DNA of 64,000 nt, taken from assembly GCA_021521415.1 (NCBI GenBank), contig JAIQDT010001114.1, positions 620,001-684,000 of the forward strand, given 5' to 3'. The notes beneath the pieces are model-generated. The model had not been told where the DNA came from, searched no databases, and saw only the letters and a list, made by a program, of their open reading frames with translations. The translations under genes and the position numbers were made by a program. Source of the stretch: Bidens hawaiensis. Its lineage: Eukaryota; Streptophyta; Magnoliopsida; Asterales; Asteraceae. Shown here one piece after another: positions 47,231-60,316 of this stretch; position 1 is the stretch's first letter; each line of letters starts with the position of its first letter.

Positions 47231-49440
47231 TGTAACATCCCATTTTCTTGTTTCGGTTAATAAAATAAATTATGAGTTATTACGAGTCGGGCTTGTGATT
47301 GGGTTAAATAGATATGAGCTATGGACTTGAGTTAAAAAGGAAAGAAGAAAAGACCATGGGCTTAAGCCCATGACCCATAATATATAAACAATAATTATGC
47401 ATTAATCCATCCATTTCACTCATCCCTTACACCATCAAAAACACACACTTAGCTCTCTCTCATCCTACCTTCAACCTCTAGTCGAAATCACCAAGGAACC
47501 CGAGCATTAACCCGAGGTAATGATAGTATGATATTGTATAGATCCAAACTCGCTAGATCTAGCCACGAAACGACGAGCCAACACCCTAAACCGTTAAAGT
47601 CACGAGATCCGGATGGAATCGGTTATTAACTGATCAAAAGATGAGCTTAGGGGTCGCCCTAGCTCAGATCTGGATCAAACGGGACGAAAAACAATGAAAA
47701 CAGGGTAAATTACGTTTTTCCAACCAGCGCCCGGTTTTCCGGCACGGCGGCGCTGGAAAGGCGGCGCGAGTATTTAAGGTTGTCAGAGATTGTTTCTGAC
47801 ATTCTCGGACCTAACCTAACCCTAATTCATTACGGGAACCTAACGAACGAACCCCAGTTCATTATGCCAATTCGCTAGGAAAAGAGGACGAATTAACCCC
47901 AATTCGTTATGACCATTCGTTAAAAGGAGATAACGAATTAGAAGGCTCAATTCACAGAAGGGTCATTTGTTACGCTGACCAGTTCGTTATAAGGGTTCAA
48001 TTCTCTATGAAGTTCAATTCGTTAACCAGACCAAACGAATGAGGTCCAATTCATTATAAGGACCAGTTCGTTAAAATGTTCAATTTGTTACATGGACCAG
48101 TTCGTTATAATAATCAATTCGTTTTAAAGTAACGAATAGGTTCATTCGTTATGAACCCAATTCGTTAAGAATTGTGTAACGAACCAGAAGTTTGATAAAA
48201 TGACAGAATGGTCCCTGGACTTAGATAAGAATGATTTAATTACAAAGAAGCCCTTTAACGTTTATAAGTTAGCAAATTAATTAACGATTTAAATTTCTAA
48301 TGGAAAATGTGTTAAGACAGTTAATGGAAATAAAATTTTTCCAAGCTGACCCCAGCCAGGGGCTCTGCCCCTTGAACCCTGCTAGGGACTGCCGCCCCTA
48401 GACCCCGCTTCTAGGGGCGCTGCCCCCGGACCCCCGCTCGTATTGGGTTATAAATAAACTATAGATACGTTTTGGGTAGTGATAGAAAATTGATACGTGT
48501 AATTGTTATACAGTTAGTCGTGCACAGCTCAAGAAAGGAATAACCATAAACGGTGAACGTAACCGCATTCAGGTGAGTTTTTATCCCCTTTCCTTGTTAT
48601 GTTTTTGGGGCTGTGTGCATACTCGGTGTGATTTGTTAATATACTTATTCTAAGTGATAAGTGTATGCCTTATGTGAATTATGTGAAAGGTATGATTGAC
48701 TGCTTGTCGGTACGTGAACGATTTTCGGATATTGCACGTATTGTCAAGTTATAATTATGGATATAATGGTATGTATAATGTATGAATGATATGCACGCAT
48801 GTCATGAATGAATGTAAGAGATAGCCAGGTACAGAAGAAAGGGACTGAGCCCTAATAATACTCAAGATAGAAAAGGGGCTGAGCCCTAATAACACTCAAG
48901 GTAGAAAAGGGACCGAGCCCTTTATAATCTCGAGGCAGAAAAGGGACTGGGCCCTAATAATACTCAAGGCGGAAAAAGGGACAGGACCCTAATAATATTC
49001 GAGGCAGAATTATATAATGTAAAGTCGAATTCAGAATAAAGTATGAAGGTAAGAATATATGTTATGTACGAAGTAAGAGAATATAAAGTATGTACGAAAG
49101 TATGTAGTAATGAATGTATTTTACATTGTATGATTAACTAGAACTCACTCAGCGTAGCTGACTTTTAGTATGCACGCAGGTAAGTAGAATGAGACAGCTG
49201 GCTTGAGTGGGGGCACATGGCAGAAGAATAAGAGACTGGCATCCGAAGACTCAAGACGTTTATTAATTTATGTTTAAATTTGAAGGACAATGTGTTTATT
49301 AAGACAAGTTATGGATTAATATGTAATGTTTTATGAAAGTTTAATACTCCGCGAATGTTTTTAATAACTCTGATGATTAGAACTATGTTAATGAGTAAAT
49401 ACAACCGCCAAATGTGAGGCACCGGTAACGGGGCCTTACA
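47231..49440 (+). mobile_element. Solo LTR (family S), 2,210 bp, inside the copia protease
   Basis: It begins TGTAACATCCC and ends GGGCCTTACA, with flanking repeats ACGAG (47,226-47,230) and ATGAG (49,441-49,445). Removing it rejoins the protease frame. Contents: TATA box TATATAAAC at 47,381-47,389, just after an 18-base perfect palindrome (47,355-47,372); an array of degenerate TTCGTTA repeats (about 47,820-48,180); GC-rich stem-loops (48,352-48,445); and tandem units around GGGACTGAGCCC (48,833-49,010). A second member of the family is at 53,332-55,635. A solo LTR arises by recombination between the two LTRs of a full element. Confidence 0.9.
47820..48180. repeat. Degenerate AATTCGTTA repeat array in solo LTR
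   Basis: About 20 copies of (C/A)A(A)TTCGTTA or its complement TAACGAATT occur in both orientations at irregular spacing. Nothing like it occupies the same place in the sister LTR. Confidence 0.6.
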
Positions 49441-51560
49441 ATGAGATTCAACACATTAATGGAGGGTATGTTTCCTTTGCGGGAGGAGAAAAGGGAAAGA
49501 TCATAAATAAAGGTACTGTAAGTAATGGTGTTCTTAAGTTTGAAAATGTCAACTTTGTTCCAGAGTTGAAACACAGTCTACTCAGTGGCTAGCAGATATG
49601 TGACAAGGGTTATTCAACACATTTTACAAACAAGAAGTGTCTGATTTTAAAACCTGGCATCATTATATAAAAAGAATGGGTTCTTGTTCGATCACAAAGA
49701 AAAGATAATGCATACGTGATAGACATGATCAATATGTTCAAGAAGAAATTACATGTATATTTTCAAAAGTGTCTAAACATAATGCCATGATCTGGCACCG
49801 TCGTCTTGGTCATGCAAATGTTAAGTATTTAAACCGTCATGCTAAAATAACCTTGTCCGCGGACTGCTGGTAAATGATTTCATAACAACTGAGAAGTGTG
49901 TGGCTTGTGCACAAGGCAAACCTTATCGTGTATCGCATAAGCCAAAGCTGGTTAATACCATTTCCACAGTTTTTCAATTGCTTCATATTGATCTGTTTGG
50001 TCTAGTTCATGTGTTGATTCTTTCTCGTAGTTCTTACTGTTTGGTTATTACTGATGATTACTCAAGTTTTACTTGGGTGTTTTTCTTGTCAAAAAGAGTA
50101 AAAAAGCGCTTTGTGGTGCTCATGGAGAATCTGCTCAACCTGAAGTTCAAAGGGATTCGATACGACAATGGCACAGATTTCAAAAACTCAATGTTAAACC
50201 ACTTTTGTGCCTAGAAAGGGGTGCTCAGAAAATACAGCTCAACACGTACACCGCAACAAAATGGTGTAGCTGAGAGAAGGAATAGAACACTAATTAAAGC
50301 CGCAAGGACCATTGTGCGACTCGAAGATACCTCTATTCTTTTGGGCTGAAGCTATCAACACATCTTGCTATGTTCAAAATCGGGTGCTAAAAAATAAAAG
50401 ACAGATGAAGACTCCTTATGAGATCGTCTATGGTCACGAGCCCATTGTAGCACACTTCCATGATTTTAGATGCCCATGCACTTTTTTGAATCTCGAATCA
50501 ACTCCAACATTTGGAGAAAAAGCTGATGATTACTACTTCGTTGGATATGCTGGTCGTACTGCTTACAGAGTCTACAACAAGGCAACGAAGCAGATTGTGG
50601 AATCCTATGATGTGCGCTGGCTGGAGGAAAATGAAACTGATGCTCGTGTTGGTCCAGATTGGTTATTTGACTACAACGAACTATTCAAGTCATTTAATGT
50701 GCCTCTAGGTTTTGTCACTGGAAACTCAGGCATTGTTGACGAAGAACAAGACACGTTAGTTGAACTTGAAAAGTCTTCGATACTGACCATAGACCCGCCG
50801 GGAATGTATGAAACTGTACAACCTTCATCATCAAGTTCTCAAGAGCATGTTCCTGAGACTGATACCGCACAAACATCTGCCGAAGTGTGTTAAATGACTG
50901 CAGCTGAAATACCTGCATCTGATATTTCTTCAGCAGAGGGGGAGAGTTCGATTCCTCAATTTTTTGGTAGTTCTTTTTCTCAGATGCCATACCAAACGAA
51001 TATATTGCCAGTACATCGTACTCACACAGTATCTCGGAGTCTGGGTGGAGAAATCCACTATCTGAGCTCCTCTAAAATACAACCAACTTACCACTTGATA
51101 GCTTAGTTCCAGATCATTCTGTTCCAACAAGAATTCAAAGGGATCATCCAATTAAGAATGTTATACGTCCACTTGAAACGGGTGTTTCGACAAGAAGTCA
51201 AACAGGAAACATCAACAGCTGTATGTATTCCTGCTTCATTTATAAGATTTAGCCAAAGAATGTGGAAATGGCTTTACAAGAACCAAGTTGAGTGGAAGCC
51301 ATGCATATGGAGTTAAACCAGTTTAAAAAAGTCAAGGTTTGGATATTAGTTGAACTACCGGCCGGAAGAAAGGATTTAGATACGAGATGGGTCTTTCATA
51401 ACAAGCAAGATGACACTGGAGTGATTGTTCGAAACAAGGAGAGGCTTGTGGTTCGTGGTTTTCACCATATGTCACAGTAACCGGTCGCGCATAACTGCAC
51501 CTGGTTAAAGATTTGTTGACAAAACTGGGATGGAAGAACCTGATATCAAAACAATCATAC
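49441..51560 (+). pseudogene. Ty1/copia protease end, integrase and start of RT, broken
   Basis: After the protease end (KFENVNFVPELKHSLLSG), the integrase zinc finger (WHRRLGHANV..CVACAQGK, 49,792-49,920) and core (HIDLFG, VITDDYSS, RYDNGTDF, QQNGVAERRNR; to 50,310) follow. Then come the copia integrase C-terminal region (FWAEAINTSCYVQNR, YVYGHEP-like; 50,312-50,893), a Ser-rich linker, and the start of RT (LPAGRKDLDTRWVF, RNKERLVVRGFH; 51,340-51,470). Stops at 50,212, 50,891 and 51,104 and frame changes break it. The rest of RT and RNase H is missing; 51,510-51,530 (KDLLTK) looks like the pol end joined by a deletion. Integrase before RT defines Ty1/copia. Confidence 0.85.
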
Positions 51561-52941
51561 ATCTAAAAAGTCAATCGTGCGAAATCGACTCATAGTAACA
51601 TATGTTATATAATAATATGTTTATATAAAATCATATGAATTTATACATAACGATTGCGGATTAAAAGAGCCATAGAAAACGCACACAACTGGCAAATCAA
51701 TCTGTTATTCGGTAGCAATTATAACAAATTATTAATACATTAAGGTTGAATCAAAACTAACAAAATAAAAATAATATTAAACATTAAAAAAAAAGTAATA
51801 AACTGGAAACGAAATATCTAATTTACTAATACTATTTCAGGTCAGAGTATTATACTAAAATAAAAAACCTAAAAGCAGAGAAATTAAATACTATAATTAA
51901 ATAATCAAGAAGCTGTTAATAGGGTTAATAAACAGAAATAATCAACAACAATAACATTTAGGACTAAAAACATTGAAACATACAAACATTCATCCCGTAT
52001 AAACATAGAATTCTTATATTAAATAATTAAAAAAATAAGTTAGTATAACACAATCAACGACTACATTATTAATTTCACTTAAAATCAGCAATCAATAAGT
52101 TCTAATTACGGTTATTACCGACCAATAATGTTAATGGCAAAAAGAAGCATACATTCTCCATCTTGGTGATAGAATATACGCAATTGACGCATGAGTTTAA
52201 GTATTTAAGATACGTACTGGAAAATATGTATGATATTAGAGATTAAAGTTACGCCATTGAAGATGGAGGAATTATTTTAGAAGAACAGAGTTAATATTGA
52301 AGACTCGTTAATGAATAAGGTTATGGACTCACTTGTTTATTAAGTTATAATCGGCCATAGATAATGGGCCATTGTAATTATGGATAAAATATATTTTTTA
52401 AAAACAATTATAAATTGTTGTAAATATCAAACAACACAAATAGCACATTTTGAATGTTACAAATAATGTGTTGTATACATGTAAAAAAAATACATATGTT
52501 ATAAGTTAAAGTTTGTATTTCAACATGAATGCTTATAGTCATTGATTATTTAGATTGTAAATAAACAAGTGTGATTTATATTGTGCCAATTTAGGAAACA
52601 TGTAATTGATAGGATGATTGGTTTGAAATAAAAGCCAAGCATCAAATAATTCAACTAGGAAACATATAAATTGAGAGTTTTATGGTCTTGAATTAAAAAC
52701 CAAACATTAAAATATCCAATTATTGAAGAATATATGAGATAAAACAAAAAGTATTTATAACGTTTAAATTTTATTTCAAATATGAATAAAACAAAACATT
52801 CAAAGATGACAAAGACAATAAGCACAAGACATTAACAATAAGTCTAACAATCCAAATCAAACATAATAAAGAAAAAAGTCTGAAATCTTAAATGGTAACA
52901 ATGAAATATATTCATTGTCTTTATTCCCAAATCACAATCTT
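51561..52941. other. AT-rich stretch, nothing recognised
   Basis: About 1.4 kb is very rich in A and T with many short homopolymers. No ORF, LTR end or inverted terminal repeat is seen. It may be the 3' flank of the RPA-like pseudogene or the end of a Helitron that carried it; no Helitron terminus could be confirmed. Confidence 0.4.
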
Positions 52942-53331
52942 TCACTTTGAAACCTTCTTCAATTTTGGTGTTAAAAGTTTCACACCTTCATTAAGAATTC
53001 CATCACTCGTGGTGGCCTTGTCTTCATCAGTCACTGTCATAAACTTAGTTGCCGACATGGTTTCTAAATCATCAACCTCAAAAACATCCACGGGTTCCCT
53101 CTTTAGTTTATCATCAAATGAAGTAATAGATCCTTTGTTATTCTTGGTTTCATCCTCAACATCAACATTAGAGCTTGGAGTTTGAGTATCACCAATATCA
53201 AAAACATGTTTTTAGAATAGTACCAAAAAGGATAAAGTTGTTGAAGGATTTTAAATCAAATATGTAATTTTAAAATACAGTATAAAAATATTATAAATGT
53301 ACCTTAATGGAAAGAGAGCTGGCTGATTGTA

Positions 53332-55635
53332 TGTAAGGTCTCGGTTCCGGTGCCCTACTTTAGTGTTGGATTTACTTATAAACTCAGTTCTAAATATCAT
53401 AGTTAATTAAAACTTTCGCGAAAATAATAAAAGTTAACCATTCATTACAAACATTCAATACTTGTCTTTAAAACATAACATAAAGTAGCTTATTAAAACA
53501 TCATGACAAATCTTATTTTGATGCCAGCCCCTTCAAGTCATGTCATGTATCTCTCTCTCAAGCCAGCTGCTTCAATCTATCCATTTGCGTGCATACAAAA
53601 AGTCAGCTACGCTAAGTGAGTTCTAGTTAACCAGGTAACATACAATACATTCACATACTTAGACATACGCACCCGAAGATACATGTTATATACTTAACCT
53701 GCTTACATTTCTTCCGTACATACATAAGTATATACCTTCTTTCTTTCTTTCATGCTTTTATATTTAATCTTACTTTACATACTTATCGTTTTAAAGTGCA
53801 TTACACCCTACTTCCTCGAGTATTGTTAGGGGTCGGTCCCCTTTCTTCCTCGGATATTAGTAGGGTCCGGTCCCTTCTTCCTCGAGTATTATTAGGGCTC
53901 GGTCCATTTCTACCTCGGATGTTATTAGGGTCCGGTACCTTCCTCTTTGATTATTGTTAGGGCTCGGTCCCTTTCTTCCCATACAACCTTACCATACCTT
54001 TCTTTTATATATACATATAAACTTTCATATACCTTTCATATAACATACATATATCGTTCATGCATCATATATATATATAAGCAATCCCATCTTCTAACGA
54101 TCACCTTTCCTGACGATACGTGCAATAACCGAAGATCGTTCATGTACCGACATGCATTCACTCATACTTCAATAACTATCGAATTATTCATATAAGGCAT
54201 ACACTTGCCATTTAAGGTAAGTGTATTAACTAATCACATCAAGTATGCACACAGCCCCGAAAAGATAACAAGGAAATGGGGCTAGAAACTCACCTGGGTC
54301 TGATTCTTTTCACAATTAATGGTAACTTCTTTCCTTAATTGGGGGCGGCTAAATGTATAATAATTACATGTATCAATTAACTAGCCTTATCCATATCATA
54401 TTTCTAGGTTATTGTAACCCCTAGCTACGGGGTCCGGGGGCAACGCCCTTGGCAGCGACCCCTAGTGGGGTCCAAGGGGCTGAGCCCCTGGCTGGGGTTA
54501 ATAAGTCTTTACTAAAAACCTCATCTGAAAACTGAAGTTCGGTCTTTCTTTCAAGGCCATATCTATTGTTTCCTTTCCTTTTTAATTAATTACTTATATT
54601 TAGTCCGTATCTATCGTTTACGTATATATACACTGTTTGTCTTTCGTTTATTTTGAAAACCATTCTAGCGTACAAGTCCTCCCTGGCGTATAAGTTGCTC
54701 CCAACGCATAAGTACATCTGGCATATAAACTACACATATACGGAATACATGCATTTACGTTATATACGCTTCATATACATATACGTTACATATACATATA
54801 CGTTGCATATACATACACACTACATAAACGTTACATATGCACACACGCTAGTCGTACTTATACGTTAGTCATACATACACGGCGTATATGCTTATACGCT
54901 TCTTATACTTATACTGTTGTGTCTTACTTTTACGTTGCACACATGCATACATACATGCTATATACATATAAGCGATATACATATACGGCGTACTCATACA
55001 TATGCGCTACATACATACATATACGATGTAATTTTTATGACGTATATACTTATACGGCCGTATAAGTGCAGGTCAACCCTTCTACACACGTTTTTGTAGT
55101 TTTTTATTTGATTCCTGCGCCGTTAGCTACCATGGTTGGTCGGGTTTTAATCGTTTATGACCCAGGTAGTTTCGAGGTGTACAGATCTGAGCTAAGGTGG
55201 TCCTTAAGCTCATTTTTGGTTGATCAGATACTTGAATAAAGCTAGATCTAGATTCAAATGGCTCATACGGCATCACGAGCTGCGGTGTCGGGTTCTAATA
55301 TGTTGGGTCAGCTGAGATAAATGATTTCTTACCATCGTTGAATATATGTTGGGTCAGCTGAGAGTGTTTGGCTTAACTGTGTGTTTTTTATGGTGTAGTC
55401 TATGGTGTAAAATGGATAGAGATGGAAATGATTAGGGTTTAAGGGGTATTTATACTCCTTAAGCCCATGGACCTTATGCCCATCTTTCATTTTTAGTCCA
55501 TAATTAATTTCATCTAATTAGCCTACCATCCTTCTATCTTTATTATTTTATTAATATTAATTCACTAACTCAATTTAATTCTTCCGACACAATTAATATA
55601 TTAATTATTATTTATAGAAATTACGGGAGGTTACA
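53332..55635 (-). mobile_element. Solo LTR (family S), minus orientation, in an intron of the RPA-like pseudogene
   Basis: The minus strand begins TGTAACCTCCC at 55,635 and ends GAGACCTTACA at 53,332. Flanks TTGTA and TTTTA agree at 4 of 5 bases, a possible target duplication. It is collinear with 47,231-49,440: the AGCTTA..TAGCTCAGATCTG block, GC-rich stem-loops (54,418-54,500) and GGGACCGAGCCC-type units (53,820-53,970) lie at nearly the same distances from the start. A TATA box is on the minus strand at 55,447-55,454. Confidence 0.85.
54650..55060. repeat. TATACGT/ATACATATACG repeat array in solo LTR
   Basis: About 400 bases of degenerate units such as ATATACATATACGTT and CGTATAAGT. It sits at the position where the sister LTR has the TTCGTTA array. 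The long open frames over it are produced by the repeat and are not genes. Confidence 0.65.
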
Positions 55636-57875
55636 TTTTAATTCAGAACAGTAGTTTCAAATGTAACTGAATCAATGTCGGAATGCTGAAAATTAAAATT
55701 GTAAAGAAATAACATTCACTTTATATTATCATAAAAAAATAAAACAATTATGTTATCTTTATTTGAGGTAATTACCAGAGAACCAAAAAGTCTTTTCTCA
55801 ATTTATGAAATAATAGCATCATCATCAGTAAGCTTGGCAATCCCATAATCTTCCACACTGTTTCTGAAATTAAAGTCGGCAATGTCAACCTTGAAAGCAA
55901 ATTTCTTGTCCAACAAACAATCCAATTCAGAGGGAAATCGACCCTTCACGACAACATCCTATTAAAATTTTAACAAATTAAGTTACAAAATTAGTTTGAA
56001 GAAAAATGCAACAACACTACAAAACAATTTGTTTAAATCATAATTTAAATAAGTAATGTAAAAAATAATATAAATTAGAACCTCATCTTCAGCAATAATC
56101 AAATTGCTTGTTGGTTTCTTAATAAGCAATTTAGCATCCATGTCAAATAAGGTCAAAGAAACAACTCTAGTCGAATCCTGAACCCTTATCTTTATCTTAT
56201 ACATACAAGAAGTTGTAGCATGTCATTTAATAAAAAGTTATAAAACACAAACCAAATAAATACAAGTAAATTACCTAGGTGTAGGAACAACACCTAATGC
56301 GTTGGATCTTGGATTTTTGCATTCATAAACTTTGCCACCTTCAGATTCATCAACCATTAATTTATGGCTACAACTGTTACAAACAGTGTAACACCAATCT
56401 GTATCCGGCATATAGCTTTTATTGTTCCAAACAAGATGATACTTTTAGGCTGGAAAAAAGTAACAAACTAATTAATATATATTGAATAGTTTATAGATAA
56501 ATAGTTAAGTCTAATGATTATAACCAGTAACTTACAAAGATAATTGTGCAAATCTCACAAATATTGTAGAAAGATGTTGCCTTCTAAAAAAACTTTCATC
56601 AAGAGATGTTAACAATTTAACTGGGATAGGTTTGCAAATGTTGACATCATTTTCGTTTAGCAATCCAAATAAACTACATAAGTAATAATTTTTTAACACA
56701 CAAAACTAAAAAATATAAAAATCATATCAAAATATATACAACAGTTCTATCAAAGATTAATTGTTATATACCGGGTTTTGTATTATTCAAACTCAAATAA
56801 GTAGTCATTGATAAACAAACGGCTGGTATCAGAGCCAAAGGAATTGGAGACATAAACTTTATCCAAAACATTTACAAATTATAAAATTCGTATATATATT
56901 GAATATCATATATATGAAAGGAAATGACATTAAAAGGATGGTTGAAGATCTTAAACATAAATAGATATATTATTAAAACAAGTATAGTACTTTAATCTAC
57001 TAAATTGAAGTAGAAAAATCACATGACCTTTCTCAAAATGATCAACTACATACTTGGACAATTGCAAGGCATAATCATCTCAGAGGGTAAGATAAACACA
57101 ATTTCCACTAAAAAACAAATAACTGCTAAATAACCTATGAGAAATAAGATAATATAAAAAAAATAAATCAAACAATATTATAACCTTAAATCAGAGATCT
57201 CCTTGGTACGTTTGTTTTCCTCTTTCAAGTTTGAGTTGTTGCTCTTGAAGATGTGGACTAAATGCCCAATGGCATCTAAAATTAGAAAATGAAAAAAATT
57301 TAATCTATAAACTATGCTTTAATAATATAAAAAATTTAAAAATGTTTTAAAAAAATAAACATATAAAATAAGGGTATACCTATAGTGGATTTCAAACAAA
57401 TATCTTTGTCAATTATAGAACCAAACATATATGATAGTTTCAAACCAAACATATGGCCATCAAAGTCTGGAAATGGATTGGTATGGGTGTTTGGACCCAA
57501 GACCAACTTGTTTGGACAATCAATAACCGTGTAGTTCGAACCATTTAAACCAACCACGTGATTCATAATTATCAGAGTGGCATTTTCAGTCAAAAACCTT
57601 TTGAAACGAAAAATGTCTGGTTCAAAAATTAGATTGCATTCAATTGTCCTGTATTGAAATAAAATAAATCATTAGAAAAATTTGCAATTAAATAGGGAAA
57701 GCAATACTTAGGTACTTACAGATTCATCCACGAGGATCATCTCAATCAAGAAGTCTTCTTTAGTATGGTTGTTATCTTTGATGGACCAAACTCTCAAAAC
57801 TCTTACCTTAACTATGGATGGAGATGTCTTGAGAACATCAATTTCGTTCAAGAATGTAAAGTTTTGAACATCCAT

Positions 57876-58885
57876 TAAAAACTATTACTGATAAAAGCAT
57901 GACATCAAATTATGAAACAAACTCTTTGAAATATAAATATTATGAATATTGAATTAATAACTTACAAATAAAAAACAAAAATGCCGAAGACTGTTATATA
58001 AAACTTAAAATGTGTATAAAACATCATTGAATGGCTCTTATATAGTAAACACGAAATTCCTTAATTTTGTAAAATTGGTTAAATTTAGCAACGGTTTTAA
58101 TTAAGCATAAATAGAAGATTAATTCTTTATTGACCCGTAACATAATTTCTAGAATTATCAAAATTAACTGTCGGTTAATATATTAAAGGAAATTATTGAC
58201 TTTAAATTGGTTACTTTAAAAAATAAACGACCCAATATTAAAAAGAATTCCAAAATTATATAGATTATAGTCAACTTATTGAATAAAATTATAATTTCAA
58301 TTATTAATCAAAATACAGGTTAAAAATAATAAATAAAAATACTGACTTTCAATTTTGTTATATGATTTAAGTAAAAATAATATAAAAAAAATTAAATAAA
58401 CAGTAGTAAACATTTCAATTTAAAGTTAATAGTTACAAAAATTATTAGATAAAAAATTCTAAAATTATATTATTAAAATAACTATTATAATACATATACA
58501 TTAATTAAAAAATAAAAAAAAATAAAGTTAAGATACATAATGATTGAAGACGAAGATGAATATCTGTGAGAACCTCATGCTCTAACATCGATTGAACATG
58601 GACCGATTGAGAATGAAGCGTAGAATGGATTTTAGTTTTACTTGAAAGATTCATCAACGTGATTGTTGATTGATATGATAACGACATTTAAAAGAAAGAT
58701 GGTAATCAAACGATATGGCGTAATGAACAATTGCTACCATAGTTAGACGGCTGAGAGGCAGAAGAGAATTGGGGTTTTGGAGATTTTCATATATGTGAAC
58801 GGATATTAACAGAAATCCCAAGTTCATAATAGGGTTAGAAAACCATATACGAATCGCGTTCATTTTTTATTTTCCTAAATAAAAA
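57876..58885. other. 5' flank of RPA-like pseudogene, no gene seen
   Basis: About 1 kb is AT-rich. Two minus-strand frames (58,505-58,687 and 58,654-58,863) lack recognisable protein features. It probably holds the promoter and 5' leader of the pseudogene, cut at 58,886 by a gypsy LTR. Confidence 0.4.
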
Positions 58886-60300
58886 TATAACAATTCGGAT
58901 TTTCCAAATTAATATTTATTAGTCATAACCCAACCCACTTTTATGTTCGAAAATTTTTACCAAGAAAATATCGCGCGTATCGAGTTAATATTATTTATTA
59001 ATATTTGGTATTATAATTATTTGATCTATTAAAAATAACTTTGAAAGATGTTCGTTTTTAACCCGAAACTAAACTTTAACCATTTTTGTTTCCATTTTCA
59101 TAATAGAGGGACCAAATTTATAAAATCTGATTATATTATTATATTAATATTCATAACCCACCTTCCAACCCAAACCCATAACCAGAAACCCGTTTAACCC
59201 TTAACCGTGACCTGTTTGATTTGCTTGAACCACTCTCGTGTCTAATTTGAAATTGATTTGGGGAAATATTTTACCATACCATATTCGGCCTAATCGACCC
59301 TTTTGATTTGGAAATTGGATCACATATGATATGTTTTAGTTTATATTACACCGTACTAGAACCGTTTATCAAACCACATTATATCGTGCACCATAATACG
59401 ATAAAACATGCAGAACCAATCCATATATCATTGACATCAAAACCCTAAGTTTTATTTATTATAGCAGCCTTCAATACCCTGCCTCGTCTAGTCTTCGCGA
59501 ATCTGTTCTTGCTTTATTAACACGTGTATAATCAATAACTAAGGATTTCTCGTCGGTAATTCGCGAAGAACATCGTTTACCGCTTTCGTACCTAATCATT
59601 ATCCCTTGCTCAATTGCTAAGGTGAGTAATCACTCCCCTGTTTTACTTATTTTTAAACTTTTTTGGGGACATGTGTCTATATTATATATTTAACTATTAT
59701 CTTGTATTCAAAACCGCAATTATTAATCCTTGTGTGTATATCGGCTTATGCTTAACTTGCTATTTGCTTACTTGCTTTATTTGAACGCTATTTGCTTACT
59801 TCGACAACCGATGTCCATTTTTATGGCAACGGTTTAGTCCTTGCTTGGTAACCAATGTCCATTTATATGGATTGGTTGAGCCCTTTCTTTATGGTTTGAT
59901 TGATTGTTTATGTGATATGGCTTAACTGTTTATTGTCACAGGAACAATTTGCATCTTTCTATATTTACTATATATTATTATTGTTGTGTCTTAAATTGGT
60001 GTTTTACTCACTCAACATGTGTTGTTGACAAATATTCTAATTTATACGCATATGCAGGTTATCATAGAAATTTAATGCAGGTTGATGAAGACTTAGTGAA
60101 GAATTTAGTTAGAAGAATATTTAATCAAGAAATATAAAATTTGTATTGTTGTATGAATTATGTACTTGTTTGTATTTGATTTATTTGATAATTGAATTTA
60201 ATTAATAGATATTGTCATTTAAATATTGCATGATAGTACCTTGAGTGTTGTAGCAATCAGCTCACGCCTCGAAATTTCCGCCTTAGGTAGGGGTGTGACA
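58886..60300 (+). repeat. 5' LTR of the non-autonomous gypsy element
   Basis: The start TATAACAATTCGG corresponds to TGTAACAACTCGG at 63,303, so the TG end has mutated to TA. The end is TTTCCGCC..GGGGTGTGACA. Length is 1,415 bp. An ATGTCCATTTATATGG repeat pair lies near 59,810 and 59,855. Confidence 0.85.
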
Positions 60301-60303
60301 GAT

Positions 60304-60316
60304 TAGTATCAGAGCC
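60304..60316 (+). other. Primer binding site for initiator Met tRNA, one base changed
   Basis: TAGTATCAGAGCC lies three bases after the LTR, differing from the standard TGGTATCAGAGCC by G to A. Confidence 0.85.

Larger units (their letters stand above)
52942..57875 (-). pseudogene. RPA70-like (replication protein A large subunit-like) pseudogene, about ten exons
   Basis: Minus-strand exons joined by GT-AG signs: 57,875-57,720 (MDVQNFTFLNEIDVLK, VKVRVLRVWSIKDNN, donor GTAAGT), 57,648-57,380, 57,275-57,185 (DAIGHLVHIF), 57,107-57,028, 56,856-56,772 (SNSFGSDTSRLFINDYLFE), 56,673-56,536, 56,441-56,275 (WCYTVCNSCSHKL..YECKN, zinc ribbon), 56,201-56,082 (YKIKIRVQD..LTLFDMDAKLL, Rep-A C-terminal OB fold), 55,958-55,776, and a last exon to 52,942. 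RPA70 binds single-stranded DNA in replication. Stops at 57,080 (Trp codon), 56,783 and 55,803 make it a pseudogene. Such RPA-like genes are common in plants and are also carried by Helitrons. A solo LTR occupies the last intron. Confidence 0.8.

Noticed and set aside
54650..55099. Tyr/Ile/His-rich open frames in the plus strand
   Set aside because: They are translations of the ATACATATACG repeat array inside a solo LTR and not genes.
51561..58885. A Helitron carrying the RPA-like gene
   Set aside because: No TC 5' end, no CTAG-type 3' end with hairpin and no Rep/helicase could be seen, so I did not annotate a Helitron.
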